DNA of 64,000 nt, from NCBI GenBank assembly GCA_964483405.1, contig CAZABC010000009.1, forward strand, positions 12,034-76,033, written 5' to 3'. The notes under the pieces were generated by a model. It worked only from the letters and a program-made list of their open reading frames with translations, was not told the DNA's origin and made no database searches. Every line of letters starts with the position of its first letter. Position 1 is the first letter of the stretch. The DNA comes from CAZABC01 sp964483405. Its GTDB lineage: Bacteria; Chloroflexota; Limnocylindria; Limnocylindrales; CSP1-4. Shown piece after piece: positions 37,304 through 45,700 of the stretch. Made by a program: the position numbers and the translations under genes.

Positions 37304-38140
37304 TCAGCTCGAGGCGGCCTCCACCCCGGTCCGGCCCCGAAGCGCCGGCGCGATGACCCGCTCGCGCCGGGCGAGGTCGAAGCGATAGCCCGCCGGAAGC
37401 GAGTGGAGGACGACGTTGCTGATCATGAGCGGCCGGTGCCCGCGGACGTCCCAGGCGTCGGTCTCCGAGCCCGACCCGTCGACGACGGTCACGCTGCCCC
37501 GCCCGATGACCTCCATGACCCGGTCCGGCCCGACGATGCCGGCCGTGTCCTCGTCGACACCGAGACCGAGCAGGCTCGGGTTCTGGGCGACGAGGCTGAG
37601 CAGCCGCCCGAGGCGATTGCGCTGCTGGAAGTGCTGGTCGACGATGACGCCCGGCAGGACGCCGAGGCCGACGGCGATCTGGGCCATCCGCTGCTTCGGC
37701 GTCGTGCCCGAGGTCCCGAAGGCCACCATGTGGCTGCTCATCGCCGAGGCGCCGGCGGACGTGCCGGCGACGACGGCCCCGGCCCGGAACCGGTCGAGGA
37801 TGGCGGCCGCGACCGCCGTTCCGCCGATGATCGAGGCGAGCTTGAGCTGGTTGCCGCCGGTCATGAAGATCCCGGTCGCATCGCCGATCGCGCCGACGGC
37901 CGCGTCGTCGTTCGCCTCGGTCCGGGTGAACGCGTGGACCGGGACGGACGCGGCCGCCCCGAGCGCGAGGAAGATGTCGCGATAGCGCTCCGCCGCCTCC
38001 AGCCCGAAGGCGCTCGCGGTCGAGATGACGGCGATCCGCGCGCGCCGTCCGCCCGCGAGCGACACGAAGCGCTGCAGGATGACGCGGTCCCGGACCTTGT
38101 CCTCCGCGCCCCCGATGATGATGACGGTCCCGTCGGCCAC
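37304..38140 (-). CDS. cphB: Cyanophycinase
   Basis: Serine exopeptidase (S51 family) that releases beta-Asp-Arg dipeptides from cyanophycin. 278 residues. The nucleophile S128 sits in VAGTSAGASAMSSHM, the family hallmark. IIIGGAEDK (N-terminus), FMTGGNQLKLASIIGG and GVDEDTAGIV are other conserved blocks. First gene of a cphB-cphA unit, so synthesis and breakdown are co-transcribed. A TATCCT hexamer at 38174-38179 precedes it. The downstream dipeptidase is not certain here; the M20 peptidase at 30970 is a candidate. Confidence 0.95.
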   Translation of the reverse strand: MADGTVIIIGGAEDKVRDRVILQRFVSLAGGRRARIAVISTASAFGLEAAERYRDIFLALGAAASVPVHAFTRTEANDDAAVGAIGDATGIFMTGGNQLKLASIIGGTAVAAAILDRFRAGAVVAGTSAGASAMSSHMVAFGTSGTTPKQRMAQIAVGLGVLPGVIVDQHFQQRNRLGRLLSLVAQNPSLLGLGVDEDTAGIVGPDRVMEVIGRGSVTVVDGSGSETDAWDVRGHRPLMISNVVLHSLPAGYRFDLARRERVIAPALRGRTGVEAASS

Positions 38141-38173
38141 GGCCAGCGTCGGCTCCCCTCAGAGGTTCGGCAG

Positions 38174-38179
38174 AGGATA
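38174..38179 (-). promoter_or_regulatory. -10 hexamer for cphB-cphA
   Basis: TATCCT on the minus strand, 33 bases before the cphB GTG. GAGGGGAG lies within the leader. Confidence 0.5.
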
Positions 38180-38272
38180 GCAAGCGAGCGCCGAGGTCGT
38201 CGGCGGCTCGACCCCGGCGGATCCCCGTCTCCGATGGCGGACCGCGACCCGGCATGGGACGATGGGCGGGCG

Positions 38273-39286
38273 ATGACCGACGCCGCCCCGCCCTCCCCGT
38301 CCGCCCCCGGGCGGCTCGACGGCGCCCCCGGGCGGCTGGCCGACCGCCTCGGCGCGGACCTGGTCGGCCGCCCCACGCGGCGCCGGGCCGGCGTCTTCCG
38401 CCGGGCGCTCCGGCGCGAGGCCGTTCGGCTCCGCGACCCGCACCGCCTCGCGGCGATCGCGATCCTGGTCGTCGTCTTCGGGGTCGTGGCGGCCGGCCTC
38501 ATCGCCCGCGGCGAGTCCGCCGGCGCCGACGCCCGGGCCTACTGGGCGGGGGTCCGGATCTGGCTCGCCGGCGGCGATCCGTACGACCCGAGCGGGCCGT
38601 TCATGCCGTATGTCTATCCGCCCTGGATGCTGCCGTTGTTCGCGCCGTGGGCGCTCCTCCCGTGGCACGTCGCCTGGTTCGTCTGGCGCGGCGGCTCGAT
38701 CGTCCTGTTCCTCGTCACCGTCGGCTGGGCCTATCGCCGGCGACCGCTCGCGACGGCGGTCCTCGTCGCCCTGCTCGCCTTCCCGATCGCAGCCAACCTC
38801 GACACGGGCAACGTCAACCTGACGCTCGTCCTGATGCTCTGGGCCGCCCAGTTCAGCGGACCCGTCGCCTCGGGCAGCCTGTGGGCGATCTCGGCCTGGA
38901 TGAAATGGGTGCCGGCGCCGTTCTGGCTCATCCTCGCCCCGCGGGCCCGCGGCTGGGGCCTCGCCTTCCTGGCGGTCTCGCTCGTCCTGAGCCTGGTCAT
39001 GCTGCCCGCGACGATCGACCAACTCCGGGCCATCTTCGGCTTCGGGCCACGACCGCTCCGGCTCGACTACCTCATCTTCATCTGGGTCCTCGTGCCGTGG
39101 TGGTGGCGGCACGCGGATCCGTTGTGGTGGGCGCGCCCGGCCGCCTGGCCGGCGCACCGGGCGCGGCTGGCCGAGCTCGCCGCCACCTGGTCCGGGCGCC
39201 TGCGGGCGTCGCCGCGGACCGCGATCCGGACGGCGGCCGGCGATCTCCGGATCGGCTTCCGGCGGCTCGTCGGACTCGAGGGCTGA
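38273..39286 (+). CDS. GT87 family membrane glycosyltransferase
   Basis: Polyprenyl-phosphate-sugar-dependent transferase of the GT87/DUF2029 type (relatives add mannose to lipids or glycans outside the membrane). 337 residues from ATG at 38273. After a basic N-terminus come about eight membrane segments. The first external loop has the family pattern GADARAYWAGVRIWLAGGDP then YVYPPWMLPLFAPWALLPW. ANLDTGNVNLTLVLMLW and AWMKWVPAPFWLIL follow. The protein is shorter than typical members (about 400). Divergent from cphB; convergent with the next MFS gene, four bases apart. Confidence 0.85.
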   Translation: MTDAAPPSPSAPGRLDGAPGRLADRLGADLVGRPTRRRAGVFRRALRREAVRLRDPHRLAAIAILVVVFGVVAAGLIARGESAGADARAYWAGVRIWLAGGDPYDPSGPFMPYVYPPWMLPLFAPWALLPWHVAWFVWRGGSIVLFLVTVGWAYRRRPLATAVLVALLAFPIAANLDTGNVNLTLVLMLWAAQFSGPVASGSLWAISAWMKWVPAPFWLILAPRARGWGLAFLAVSLVLSLVMLPATIDQLRAIFGFGPRPLRLDYLIFIWVLVPWWWRHADPLWWARPAAWPAHRARLAELAATWSGRLRASPRTAIRTAAGDLRIGFRRLVGLEG

Positions 39287-39290
39287 CCGG

Positions 39291-40715
39291 TCAGTCGACG
39301 GCCACGGCATCCGCCGGGACGAGGCGCGGCGTCATCGCGGGCAGCGGGTCCTCGCGCCGACGCTCGTCGACCTGGGTCAGCAGCAGCGAGCCGATGACGT
39401 AGTAGCTGCAGGCGACGGCGAACGCCAGGCGGGGGCCCGCCCCGTACTCGATGAGGCGGTTGCCGAGGTCGACCACGACGAGGCCGATGGCGGCGGCGAG
39501 GGCACCCGACGCCCCGGTCGCCACGTTGCTGATGCCCATGTAGCGGCCGGACTCGGCCTTCGGGATGATGTCGGTCATCAGGGCCCAGTCCACGGCCAGG
39601 AAGATCCCGCCGCCGACACCGATCGGGACGACGAAGGCCAGGGCGACCTGCGGCGTCGGCGCGACCACGAGCGCGGCCATCCCGACGCAGCCGATCGCGG
39701 CCGAGAGGAAGATCAGCCGCTTGCGCCCGTAGCGGGTCGAGAGCCGGCCTGACGGCGCGGTCGCGATCGCCCCGAAGACGATGATCAGGGCGCCGGCCAT
39801 GAACGAGTAGTTCAGCGCCGATTGGCGGTCGAGCCCGAAGGCGTCCTGCATGTAGAAGAAGGCGATCGCGGTGAGGGTCCCGGTCGCCATCAGGAAGAGC
39901 AGACGCGAGCCGACGAGCCAGACGTAGCTCCGCTCGCGCAGGATGTCGGTCCCCCACGCCCCGAGCGCGACCTGGCGCCACGAGCGCCCCTCGCGCGGCA
40001 GCCCCTGCCGCCCGTCGCGGACGCGGAAGACCGTCAGGAGCATCGTCAGCAGCTCGACGGCCATGATCGGGAAGACGACGTAGCGCGGGTCGCCGGCCAT
40101 GTTCGCCAGGGCGACGAGCATCGCCCCGGCGCCGGCGCCGACGAGGATCATCAGGCCCATCAGCCCGCTCGCGAGACCGACCTGGCGGGCCGGGACGAGA
40201 TCGGGCATGAACCCCTGGAACGGCCCCTGGGCGAAGTTCGAGCTGAACTGGAGCAGGACGTAGGCGAGGAGCACCCCGGGCCACGCGCCGGCAAGGAACA
40301 GCAGGACCAGGAAGACCAGGTCGAGCAGCGTGCCGACGACGATGAAGGGCTTGCGCCGGCCGATCCGGCTCGTCCAGTGGTCGCTGATCGTCGCGACGGT
40401 GGGTTGGACGAGGATCGCCACGAGGACGCCGAGGTTGACGATGATCGCCTCGGCGACCCCCTTGCCGACGGTGAAGGCGCCGAGGATCGGCTGCGGGTCG
40501 GCGCAGACCTCGTCGCCGCCGCAGACGAGGTCGACCATCAGCACCGGCAGGAGACTGATGCCGAGCGCGCCCCAGAGCAGGTTGATCGCGAGCCAGTAGG
40601 CGTTGAGGTCGAACAGCTCGCGGAGGCTCAGGTCCCGCCGCTCGGCGCCGGCGGACCCGCCGTCGACTCCGCCGCCGGGTCCGTCCGTCCCGACCGTGAC
40701 GCCAGGTCCGTGCAT
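39291..40715 (-). CDS. MFS transporter, SLC45/sugar-symporter-like
   Basis: 474 residues, 12 membrane segments. After an N-terminal Gly-rich tail, the first loop reads SDHWTSRIGRRKPFIVVG (about 108-125), the signature of the GPH/SLC45 sugar transporters. QGPFQGFMPDLVP is the conserved segment-4/5 loop. The second-half repeat is SGRLSTRYGRKRLIFL. ATG at 40715 has GGGAGG upstream and a TAACGT hexamer at 40767-40772. The sugar cannot be predicted. Confidence 0.85.
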   Translation of the reverse strand: MHGPGVTVGTDGPGGGVDGGSAGAERRDLSLRELFDLNAYWLAINLLWGALGISLLPVLMVDLVCGGDEVCADPQPILGAFTVGKGVAEAIIVNLGVLVAILVQPTVATISDHWTSRIGRRKPFIVVGTLLDLVFLVLLFLAGAWPGVLLAYVLLQFSSNFAQGPFQGFMPDLVPARQVGLASGLMGLMILVGAGAGAMLVALANMAGDPRYVVFPIMAVELLTMLLTVFRVRDGRQGLPREGRSWRQVALGAWGTDILRERSYVWLVGSRLLFLMATGTLTAIAFFYMQDAFGLDRQSALNYSFMAGALIIVFGAIATAPSGRLSTRYGRKRLIFLSAAIGCVGMAALVVAPTPQVALAFVVPIGVGGGIFLAVDWALMTDIIPKAESGRYMGISNVATGASGALAAAIGLVVVDLGNRLIEYGAGPRLAFAVACSYYVIGSLLLTQVDERRREDPLPAMTPRLVPADAVAVD

Positions 40716-40766
40716 CGGCGACCTGCCTCCCAGCTCCGTCCGACCGGAGACGCGCAGCCGCCCCCG

Positions 40767-40772
40767 ACGTTA
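40767..40772 (-). promoter_or_regulatory. -10 hexamer for the MFS gene
   Basis: TAACGT on the minus strand, 51 bases before the ATG at 40715. Confidence 0.35.
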
Positions 40773-40821
40773 CGACACGGGGTCCAGTCCGCCGGCGTCA
40801 CCCCGGCGCCGAGTCGCGTCG

Positions 40822-41517
40822 TCAGAGCGAGACGGTGCGATGGAGCGGGACGATGGCCCGGTCGGAGGCGCCCGGCGCGGCGTACCGGAACAGCGATCGG
40901 TCGAGTGAGTAGATGCCGGTCGAGGCGATCCGGATGCGACCGAGGCGGAAGGTGAAGACCGGGTTCTCGGGGTTGCCGGCGTACGTCCACGGCGTGCCGT
41001 CGGCGGTGAGGAGCGCGAAGTTCGCCTCGCCGCCAAACGTGTCGTGGAGGGTCGCGAGGATGTGCGGCACCGGCTCTTCGGCGCGCCAGGCGTCCTCGAG
41101 CCACCGGGCGCCCACCTCGGAGTCCGCCCGGCCGGCGATCCGGCCCTGACCCTGGTACCGCCGGCGCCAGGCCCGCCAGTCGGCGAGGTCGCCGTTGTGG
41201 CCGAAGACGAAGCGACCGCTCGGGTCGGGGAACGGCTGGGTGTCGTGCGGGCCGAGCGTCGACAGCCTCGACGGTCGCCGGAGGTGGACGAGGAGCGCGG
41301 TCGTCTCCTGCCGGCCGACCGCATCCCGACCGGCCCCGTCGTCGCGGAGCGCGCGGACGTCGCGGTGGATGCCGAACGGGGCCGCGGCGTCGCCGGTCAG
41401 CCAGGCGGCACCCCAGCCGAAGCCGGCGATGCCGTATCGCTCGACCCGCTCGGCGAACGGCCAAAGCTCGTCGATCCGGAACGGCTCGTCGGCCCGTGCC
41501 ACGAAGTGCTCGCACAT
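40822..41517 (-). CDS. Class II glutamine amidotransferase (YafJ-type)
   Basis: Ntn-fold amidotransferase. 231 residues. The catalytic cysteine C2 directly follows the initiator methionine (MCEHFVARADEP), which fixes the start at 41517. YGIAGFGWGAAWL, LLVHLRRPSRL, the glutamine-binding FGHNGDLADW and GRADSEVGARWLED blocks are present, the last two being the usual HNG and SDTE-like motifs. No synthase domain, so it may act alone or with another protein. ATG follows TATCAT by 7 bases without a Shine-Dalgarno sequence. Confidence 0.9.
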   Translation of the reverse strand: MCEHFVARADEPFRIDELWPFAERVERYGIAGFGWGAAWLTGDAAAPFGIHRDVRALRDDGAGRDAVGRQETTALLVHLRRPSRLSTLGPHDTQPFPDPSGRFVFGHNGDLADWRAWRRRYQGQGRIAGRADSEVGARWLEDAWRAEEPVPHILATLHDTFGGEANFALLTADGTPWTYAGNPENPVFTFRLGRIRIASTGIYSLDRSLFRYAAPGASDRAIVPLHRTVSL

Positions 41518-41524
41518 GGCGGCG

Positions 41525-41530
41525 ATGATA
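41525..41530 (-). promoter_or_regulatory. -10 hexamer, leaderless-type start (amidotransferase)
   Basis: TATCAT on the minus strand, 7 bases before ATG at 41517. Confidence 0.6.
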
Positions 41531-41588
41531 CGGCGGGCCGTCGCGCCGCCTCCGCGCCGCTCGCCGAGCGCGCCTCCGCGTCGCCGCC

Positions 41589-41867
41589 TCAGCGCCGCCG
41601 GAGCGCGGCCTCCCACTCGGGGAAGTAGCGGCCGATGACGGTCAGGTCGAACGCCCCGAGGATCGACTCCTTCGGCTCGCGCTCGAGGAGGAACCGGAAC
41701 GAGCGGCCGACGAGGGCATCGGGCGTCGCCGCGCCAGGGTCCAGCCTGGCCAGGTCGGCGGCGGTGACGGTCACCCGGTGCTCGGTCACCGTGCCGGCCT
41801 CCGAGACGCGGACCCGACAGCTCCAGCCGGACCCATCCGGATCACATCGGACGTGGACGTCGGCCAT
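41589..41867 (-). CDS. Small conserved hypothetical protein after nei
   Basis: 92 residues, no membrane segment. Begins ADVHVRCDPDGSGWSCRVRV and ends in a helix FPEWEAALRRR. The arrangement suggests a beta-hairpin N-terminus and helical C-terminus. ATG at 41867 has AGGAG upstream and overlaps the 3' end of nei by 26 bases, so it is co-transcribed with lhr-nei. Function unknown; position hints at a link to DNA repair. Confidence 0.7.
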   Translation of the reverse strand: MADVHVRCDPDGSGWSCRVRVSEAGTVTEHRVTVTAADLARLDPGAATPDALVGRSFRFLLEREPKESILGAFDLTVIGRYFPEWEAALRRR

Positions 41868-42768
41868 CGCTCAGCGCTCCTGTCGGTCCCTGCCGGCTCG
41901 TCCGGCGATGCCGGGCGGCCAGCGTACCGCCCCGGCACGGCCCGGGCGGCGACCCTGGCGCCACCTGGCAGGTCGGGCACCAGAAGGTGATGCGAGGCGG
42001 CCTGCCGCCGCGCGACGAGCGGATGCGCGTACCGCAGCGACGACACGGCCGGCCGGCGCGGCCGTAGACCCACAGCGGCCCGACGGCGCGGCGGGCGCGA
42101 CCCGTCGTGACGCGCTCGGGGCCGTGCGCCGGCGCGGCGTTCTCGCGCAGGATCCGGGCCGCCGTGGCGATGAGGCGTGCCAGCGTCGCGTCGTCGAGGT
42201 CGGCCAGCGGGGCGAACGGGTCGACCCGCTCGATGTGGAGCGTCTCGTTCTTGATGACGTTGCCGATGCCGGCCAGGGCACCCTGGTCGAGCAGCGCCTC
42301 GGCAACGGTCCGCTCGGCCCGCGCAGGATCCCGGAGCCGCCGGAGGGCCTCGGCCTCGTCGAACGCAGGGTCGAGCAGGTCCGGGCCGAGCCGGACCAGC
42401 ACCGGATGGATCGGCTCGGCGCGCCGCTCGAACAGCTCGACCGTCGGCGCGTCGAAGCAGACCGCGACCGCACCCGGGACCTCGAGGACGAGTCGGGCTC
42501 GCGCCGCCGGACGCCGCCAGCGCTCGCCCGGGCGGTAGCGGTGCCATGAGCCATGCATCCCGAGGTGGGTCCGCAGCTCGAGGCCACCGCCGAACCGGAT
42601 GAGCAGGTGCTTGCCGATCGAATCGACCCCGTCGATGCGGAGCCCGACCAGCCGCTCCGCCTGCGGCCGGGCGCCGGGACCGCCGGTCCGGGCCGCGGTG
42701 ACGACCCGTCCGACGAGGTACGGTCGGAGCCCGGCCGCCGTCCGTGCGAGCGTGTCCCCCTCGGGCAT
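41842..42768 (-). CDS. nei: Endonuclease VIII-type DNA glycosylase (Fpg/Nei family)
   Basis: Removes oxidised bases and cleaves the AP site. 308 residues. MPEGDT at the N-terminus provides the Schiff-base proline (P2) and catalytic glutamate (E3); DSIGKHLLIRF contains the conserved lysine K53. The helix-2-turn-helix region includes AGIGNVIKNETLHIERVDPF. The zinc finger is C-x2-C-x16-C-x2-C at about 241-265. The MPEGDT start matches Nei2-type proteins, found next to lhr in mycobacteria as here (12 bases after lhr). The 40-residue tail after the finger is low-complexity and overlaps the next gene. Confidence 0.93.
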   Translation of the reverse strand: MPEGDTLARTAAGLRPYLVGRVVTAARTGGPGARPQAERLVGLRIDGVDSIGKHLLIRFGGGLELRTHLGMHGSWHRYRPGERWRRPAARARLVLEVPGAVAVCFDAPTVELFERRAEPIHPVLVRLGPDLLDPAFDEAEALRRLRDPARAERTVAEALLDQGALAGIGNVIKNETLHIERVDPFAPLADLDDATLARLIATAARILRENAAPAHGPERVTTGRARRAVGPLWVYGRAGRPCRRCGTRIRSSRGGRPPRITFWCPTCQVAPGSPPGPCRGGTLAARHRRTSRQGPTGALSDGRRPRPM

Positions 42769-42780
42769 CGGTCGACGCCG

Positions 42781-45700
42781 TCAGCGCGCGCCGGGCCTGC
42801 CGGCTGCCGACCGTGCGGCTGCCGGCCGTGCGGCTGCGAGCCGCAGCACGAGCCCGCGGTACCCCGCGGCGAAGCCGGCGTCGAGCAGCGGCCCCCGCCA
42901 GCGCGAGCTCGACACCGCTTCTCCATCGACCTTCGTGACGACGAGCTCCCGGACCCGGCCGTCGACGACCAGCGCCCCCAGGGCTTGGATGGCCGTGGCG
43001 GCGACGTCCGGATCGGCGGCCGCCGGCAGCGTGAGCAGCCCGCCGCCCCGCTCGACGAAGACGACCGGCCGGCCATCGACGAGGACGACGTAGGCCCCCG
43101 CGACCCGGGTCGGCGTCCGTCGCTCGTCGGCGTCGCGGCGTGGCCAGGCGAGGGCGGCGCCGTACGGGTTCGCCGGGTCGGCCGCGGCGAGGAGGTGGAC
43201 CCGCGGCTCGCCGGGAACCGCGTCGCGGACGGCCCGCAGCCGCTCGATCGCGCCGGCAAGGGCGAACTGGGCCGCCCCCAGCCCGTCGACGAAGTAGCCG
43301 CGCCGGATCCGGCCCGCCTCCTCCATCGCCCGCAGGACCGGGTAGGCGGCCGCGAACCCGCCCTCGACACCCTCGGCGACGACGGCCTCGCGGGTGACGA
43401 TCCCGTGTCGCTCGAGGAGGGCCGTGGCGAGGGCATGCGCCCGCTCGGTCGCGGCCGACGTGGCGTGCGCGGCCAGCGCCTCCCTCTCCGGTCCCGGGGC
43501 CGGTCCGGCCGCGTCCCCGACGAGCGACCAGCGGCCGGCGCCCTCGGGCGGCCCGAGGGTCGTGAGCCGACCGGGCCGGGGCCGCGGGTCGCGGCGGGCG
43601 GGCCGCTTCCAGCGCAGCGCGCGGAGGGGAGCGAAGGTGTCGTTGGTGACCTCGCCGGCCCACACGAGATCCCACAGCGCGTCGAGGACGGCACGGTCGG
43701 GCCCGCCGCCGGCCGCCCGGTGGATCTCGCGGTAGAAGGAGGCGCCGCGCGAACCGAGGAACGCCCGGATCGCCGCGTGCCGCTCCCCCGCCGGACGGTC
43801 GGCCGGGGCCACCGTCGGCGGCGCGGGTCGAAGCGCCTCGTGGGCGGGGCGGTAGAGGGCCACCCGGCCGTCGTCGCGACCGAGGGCGCCGCGGCCGACC
43901 CAGGCGACCTCGCCCATCGCCCCGAGCTCGTCGAGGAGCCGCGGCTGGTAGCCCGGCACCCGCGCCGGCAGGACATCGCGCTCGAGGACCGACGCGGGGA
44001 TCGGAACCCCCGCGAGCTGGTCGACGACGGCCGCCAGTCGCTCGAGCGCCGCGGTCGGCCGAAGCGGAGCCGGCTCGTCGCCGATGGCGGCGACGCCATG
44101 CCACTCCGGGAGGAACCGGGCGAGCGCCGCGGCCTCGACCGGCTCGACCTCGCGGCGCAGGCGGGCGAGCGAGCGCCGCCGCAGGAGGCGGAGGACCTCC
44201 GGGTCGCACCACTCCCGCTCGGCGCCGCCGGGCCGGAACTCGCCGCGGATGACCGTGCCGGCCTCGTGGAGGCGCTCGAGCGCCGACTCGACGACGCCGA
44301 GCGGGATCCCCCACCGACCCGCCGGCTCGGGGGCGAGGAACGGACCGTGGGTCCGCGCCCACCGGGCGAGGAGACCCTCGAGCGGCGCGACCGTCGCACC
44401 GAGGAACGCCGCCGGGACGCCGACCGGCGGCTGGACGCCGAGTCCGTCGCGGTATCGGGCGACATCCTCGATCGCGATCCAGCGCGGCTCGCCGGCCACC
44501 CGGACGACGACGGCCCGGCGCGACGCCTCGAGCTCGGCGAGCCAGGCCGAGGCGGTCTCGCGCGCCAGGAGGCCGGGCGCGCCGGCGGCGTCGTCGGCGG
44601 CGGAGCGCCCGGGGGCGGAGCGCCCGGGGGCCGCCTCCGGCTCGATCCGGGCCGCCTCCGGCTCCATCCGGGCCGCCTCCGGCTCGATCCGGGCGGCCAC
44701 CTCGAGCGCCGACAGGTCGCCGAGCCGCCGAAGGAGATCGTGGAGCTGGTCGGCGGTCGTGGCCCGCCGGTCGTCGGCGAGGGCCTGCAGCCCGAGCTCG
44801 ACGTCGGCGAGGGCTCCGGGGTCGAGCAGCTCGCGCAGCTCCTCCTGGCCGAGCAGCTCGCGGAGGAGGTCGCGGTCGAGCGCGAGCGCCTCGGCGCGGC
44901 GCTCGGCGAGCGGGGCGTCGCCCTCGTACATGTAGGCCCCGACGTAGTCGAAGAGCAGCGATGACGCGAACGGCGAGGGCCGGGCGGTCTCGATCGAGTG
45001 GACGGCGATCTCGCGGCGGGCGACGCCGGCGAGGACCTCGCGGAGCGCCGGCAGGTCGAACACGTCCGAGAGGCACTCGCGGTACGTCTCGACGAGGATC
45101 GGGAAGCTCCCGAACCGACCGGCGACGGCGAGCAGGTCGGCGGCCCGCTGGCGCTGCTGCCAGAGCGGGGTCCGGCTGCCGGGCCGGCGGCGCGGCAGGA
45201 GGAGCGCCCGGGCGGCGTTCTCCCGGAACCGGGCGGCGAAGAGCGCGCTGCTCCCGACGCCGGCGACGACGAGGTCCTCGATCTCGTCGGGGTCCGGGAA
45301 GAGGAGCGATCCGACGCCGTCGAGGTCGCCCTCCGGGAATCGCAGGACGATGCCGTCGTCGGACCAGATCGTCTGGACCTCCGCGCCGAGCCGCTCGGTC
45401 AGGCGGCGCTCGAGGGCCAGCGTCCACGGCGCGTGGACCCGGCCGCCGAACGGCGTCAGGATGACGAGCCGCCAGTCGCCGAGCTCGTCACGGAACCGCT
45501 CGACGACGATCCGGCGGTCGGTCGGCAGCGCCCCCGCGACCGCCCGCTCCTCCTCGACATAGGCGACCAGGTTCTCGGCCGCGAGCGCGTCGAGGTCGTG
45601 CCGCTCGCGGAGCCGCCCGAGCGCCGACGTCCGGCCGCGGGCCCCACGCCCCAGGTCGTCCTCCAGCTCGCGAACGAACGCACCGATGGCCCGCCCGAGC

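Noticed and set aside
34321..37356. Open frame of about 1000 codons antisense to cphA
   Set aside because: Composition is that of an antisense shadow; cphA on the other strand has clear motifs throughout.
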